Assembly: GCA_963815965.1 (NCBI GenBank) | Contig: CAWFIT010000004.1 | Coordinates: 124,001 to 188,000 of the forward strand | Direction of reading: 5' to 3' | Origin: DASVFB01 sp963815965 | Lineage (GTDB): Bacteria; Actinomycetota; Thermoleophilia; Gaiellales; Gaiellaceae | Length of the DNA stretch: 64,000 bases | Part shown: positions 62,336-64,000 of the stretch, one piece after another | Layout of the letters: every line of letters starts with the position of its first letter | How positions within the stretch are numbered: the stretch's first letter is position 1 | Translations under genes and position numbers: made by a program | The notes under the pieces: generated by a model | Seen by the model: the letters and a program-made list of their open reading frames with translations, nothing else | Databases searched by the model: none | Told to the model about the DNA's origin: nothing

Positions 62336-63157
62336 CTAGAACGCATCCTTTGCCAGCTCGCGCGAGCGGTCCATCGCGGCCTGGATCGCGTTCAGGAACG
62401 CCGCGCGCACGCCTGCCTGCTCGAGTTCGCGGATCGCGTTGATCGTCGTCCCGCCTGGGGACGTGACCGCCTCGCGCAGCTCGACCGGGTGCATCTTCTC
62501 GTCGCGTAGCAGCTTCGCCGTCCCGAGCATCGTCTGCACGACGAGCTGCGTCGACACCTCCCGCCCGAGCCCGAGCAGGATCCCGGCCTCGATCATCGCC
62601 TCGGCGAGGAGGGCGAAGTACGCCGGGCCCGATCCCGAGACGGCGGTGACCGCGTCCATGTACGGCTCCGCGACTCGCACCACCGCGCCGAGGTGGGCAA
62701 GCGCTTCCTCGGCGAGCTCGAGGTGCTCGTCTTGCGCGTGCGCGCCACCGCAGATCCCCGCGATTCCCTCGTGCACAGTCGAAGGCGCGTTCGGCATCGC
62801 GCGCACGACCGGGATCTCGCCGCTCAAATGGCGCTCGATCGCCGCAGTCGGGATCGCCGCCGCGACGGAGAGCACCGTCTGCTCCGGCGACACGCGCCCG
62901 CTCACCTCGGCGAGCAGCGCCTCGATGTCCTGCGGCTTGACGGAGACAACGATCAGAGCCGCGCCGTCGACGGCCTGCGCGTTGTCCCGCGTGACCGGCA
63001 CGTCGTAGCGCTCCCGGAGCTCGGCGAGACGTTCGTCGCGGCGGCCGGTGACGACGACGTCGCCGGGCTGGCGCCAGCCGGACGAGAGCAGGCCGGCAAG
63101 AAGTGACTCGCCGATTTTCCCGCCGCCGAGGATCGCGATCTTTCCGGCTGAAACCAT
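62336..63157 (-). CDS. proC: Pyrroline-5-carboxylate reductase
   Basis: 273 residues. Rossmann domain IAILGGGKIGESLLAGLLSSGW, VVSVKPQDIEALLAEV, VRAMPNAPSTVHEGIAGIC, VTAVSGSGPAYFALLAEAMIEAGILLGL and the C-terminal TSPGGTTINAIRELEQAGVRAAFLNAI signature of ProC. It reduces pyrroline-5-carboxylate to proline with NAD(P)H. Single gene with the ABM protein downstream. Confidence 0.96.
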   Translation of the reverse strand: MVSAGKIAILGGGKIGESLLAGLLSSGWRQPGDVVVTGRRDERLAELRERYDVPVTRDNAQAVDGAALIVVSVKPQDIEALLAEVSGRVSPEQTVLSVAAAIPTAAIERHLSGEIPVVRAMPNAPSTVHEGIAGICGGAHAQDEHLELAEEALAHLGAVVRVAEPYMDAVTAVSGSGPAYFALLAEAMIEAGILLGLGREVSTQLVVQTMLGTAKLLRDEKMHPVELREAVTSPGGTTINAIRELEQAGVRAAFLNAIQAAMDRSRELAKDAF

Positions 63158-63206
63158 GCGTCGAGTCTAAGAGAAGGCGCAGGGCATGGAGTCGGGCTCG
63201 AGGGAT

Positions 63207-63237
63207 GCGGCGGCGGCGCGTCGCCGCCCGCCGCCGC
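63207..63237 (-). terminator. GC-rich hairpin between multicopper oxidase and proC
   Basis: GCGGCGGCG (within 63207-63218) pairs with CGCCGCCGC (63229-63237). Flanking GGCGCAGGG (63176-63184) and CCTCTGCGCC (63243-63252) add an outer stem. No T tract; it may slow transcription between the genes. Confidence 0.35.
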
Positions 63238-63251
63238 GACGTCCTCTGCGC

Positions 63252-64000
63252 CTAAGGCACCACCTCGAACGGCCGCATCATCTCGTTCTCTTCGTGCTCG
63301 AGGATGTGGCAATGGACTGGGTAGTTGCCGAGGTGGTCGAACCTGGCGATGATCCTCACGACCTCGCCGGGATTGACCCGAACGGTGTCCTCCCAGCCGA
63401 TCTCGGTCGGGTCAGGCGGTTGTGGCTTCCCCAGGAACGTGAGGGTTCCCGTGTCCAGATAGCGGGCGACGTCGAAGTTCTGCACATCGAGCACCTGAAA
63501 TTGCACGAGGTGCAGGTGCATCGGGTGTGTGTCGCCGGTGGTGTTGATGAACCGCCAGACCTCGGTCGTGTTGAGCTTCGGGAAGATGTCGGTCGGTTCG
63601 CGGTATGTCTTGTCCTCGAGCCGTAACTGGACGGGCTCGTCCAGGAACGGGTCGATGATCTCGGTCATCTTGATGTCGCGCGTGGCGGCCGCCTGGGCGG
63701 GGTCGAGCTTGACGAGCGGCCGCGGGTTGGTCGGGATCACGCTCGTGTCCGGCGCGGAGACCGTCTGTGCGACGCGGAACTGCATGATCTGCCCGGTCGT
63801 CTGCGGGTCGGGTGCGTCACCGTTTGGGTAGGGGGCCTTGGCGTTGTTCTTCATGGTCAGCGTCATGCCCGCGTCGTTGGCGAAGTCGACGATCACGTCT
63901 TCTCGCTCGCCGGGTGCGATCAGCAGTTGCGTCGTTGTCGTGGTTTGCGGGAACAGCCCGCCTTCGGCGCCGATCTGGTTGAACGGCGGCTTGAACTTCG
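63252..64000 (-). CDS. Multicopper oxidase, C-terminal part
   Basis: The frame is open to the right edge; a GTG at 63896 is internal. About 248 residues are seen. Copper ligands of the C-terminal cupredoxin domain are clear: HPMHLHLVQFQVL (type 2/3 site) and HCHILEHEENEMM (HCH plus the type 1 ligands). TQLLIAPGEREDVIVDFA is the typical middle-domain segment. It is closest in style to CotA/bilirubin-oxidase-like enzymes that oxidise phenols or metals and reduce O2 to water. The N-terminal copper ligands are outside the window. Confidence 0.92.
   Translation of the reverse strand, partial: KFKPPFNQIGAEGGLFPQTTTTTQLLIAPGEREDVIVDFANDAGMTLTMKNNAKAPYPNGDAPDPQTTGQIMQFRVAQTVSAPDTSVIPTNPRPLVKLDPAQAAATRDIKMTEIIDPFLDEPVQLRLEDKTYREPTDIFPKLNTTEVWRFINTTGDTHPMHLHLVQFQVLDVQNFDVARYLDTGTLTFLGKPQPPDPTEIGWEDTVRVNPGEVVRIIARFDHLGNYPVHCHILEHEENEMMRPFEVVP

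Overview
The window is GC-rich, densely coded bacterial DNA with many 1-13 base gene overlaps, GTG and TTG starts and short intergenic hairpins. The gene content fits a high-GC actinobacterium: a partial EF-G2-like factor, a RskA-type anti-sigma/ECF pair, a PASTA-type bifunctional penicillin-binding protein, an Rpf-like secreted protein, actinobacterial small-protein families and a rRNA operon with no tRNA in the 16S-23S spacer. My best guess is class Thermoleophilia (Gaiellales/Solirubrobacterales-like). That is an inference from gene families; the 16S gene at 44575-46122 would settle it. Layout: 1-11.8 kb holds mixed housekeeping and hypothetical genes (EF-G-like end, a damaged beta-helix protein, PadR pair, aldehyde dehydrogenase, RNase HI, MarR regulator, tRNA-Gly, tRNA-Cys, NlpC/P60 hydrolase, CBS protein). 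11.8-18.8 kb holds a 908-residue secreted BNR/propeller protein, HMG-CoA reductase, a four-gene leftward block and folD. 18.8-22.6 kb holds a cold-shock protein and a gatC-gatA-small ORF-gatB operon. 24.5-29.9 kb is an amino-acid block (class V aminotransferase, serA, YbaK, ilvE, DegT aminotransferase). 30-35 kb holds a RemA-like protein, MFS transporter, DNA glycosylase and PBP1A. 35.6-41.2 kb is an ECF sigma/anti-sigma pair divergent from a DUF4331-TPR-two nickel/cobalt-transporter operon. 41.2-44.3 kb holds an S9 peptidase and a TyrRS-like protein with altered signature motifs. 44.4-49.6 kb is the rrn operon (16S-23S-5S). 49.6-53 kb holds secreted proteins, an XRE regulator, an HtpX-like protease and a phosphatase; 53-56.4 kb holds an SDR, dgt and dnaG. 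56.39-58.32 kb is a decayed 1.9-kb integrated element in tRNA-Asn, bounded by a 49-bp perfect direct repeat. Just outside it, at 58.85 kb, is a TIR-like (PF10137-type) protein, the best candidate here for an immune-type effector. 59.8-64 kb holds a coiled-coil family, a FAD oxidase, proC and a partial multicopper oxidase. How genes work together: gatCAB makes Gln-tRNA/Asn-tRNA by transamidation; the aminotransferase/SerA pair fits serine-glycine metabolism next to IlvE; dgt-dnaG links dNTP control and replication priming; the ECF pair probably controls itself and perhaps the divergent DUF4331/metal-transport operon. Three genes outside or inside the island show single-base frameshifts, two of them in homopolymer runs, so sequencing or assembly error has to be considered for each.
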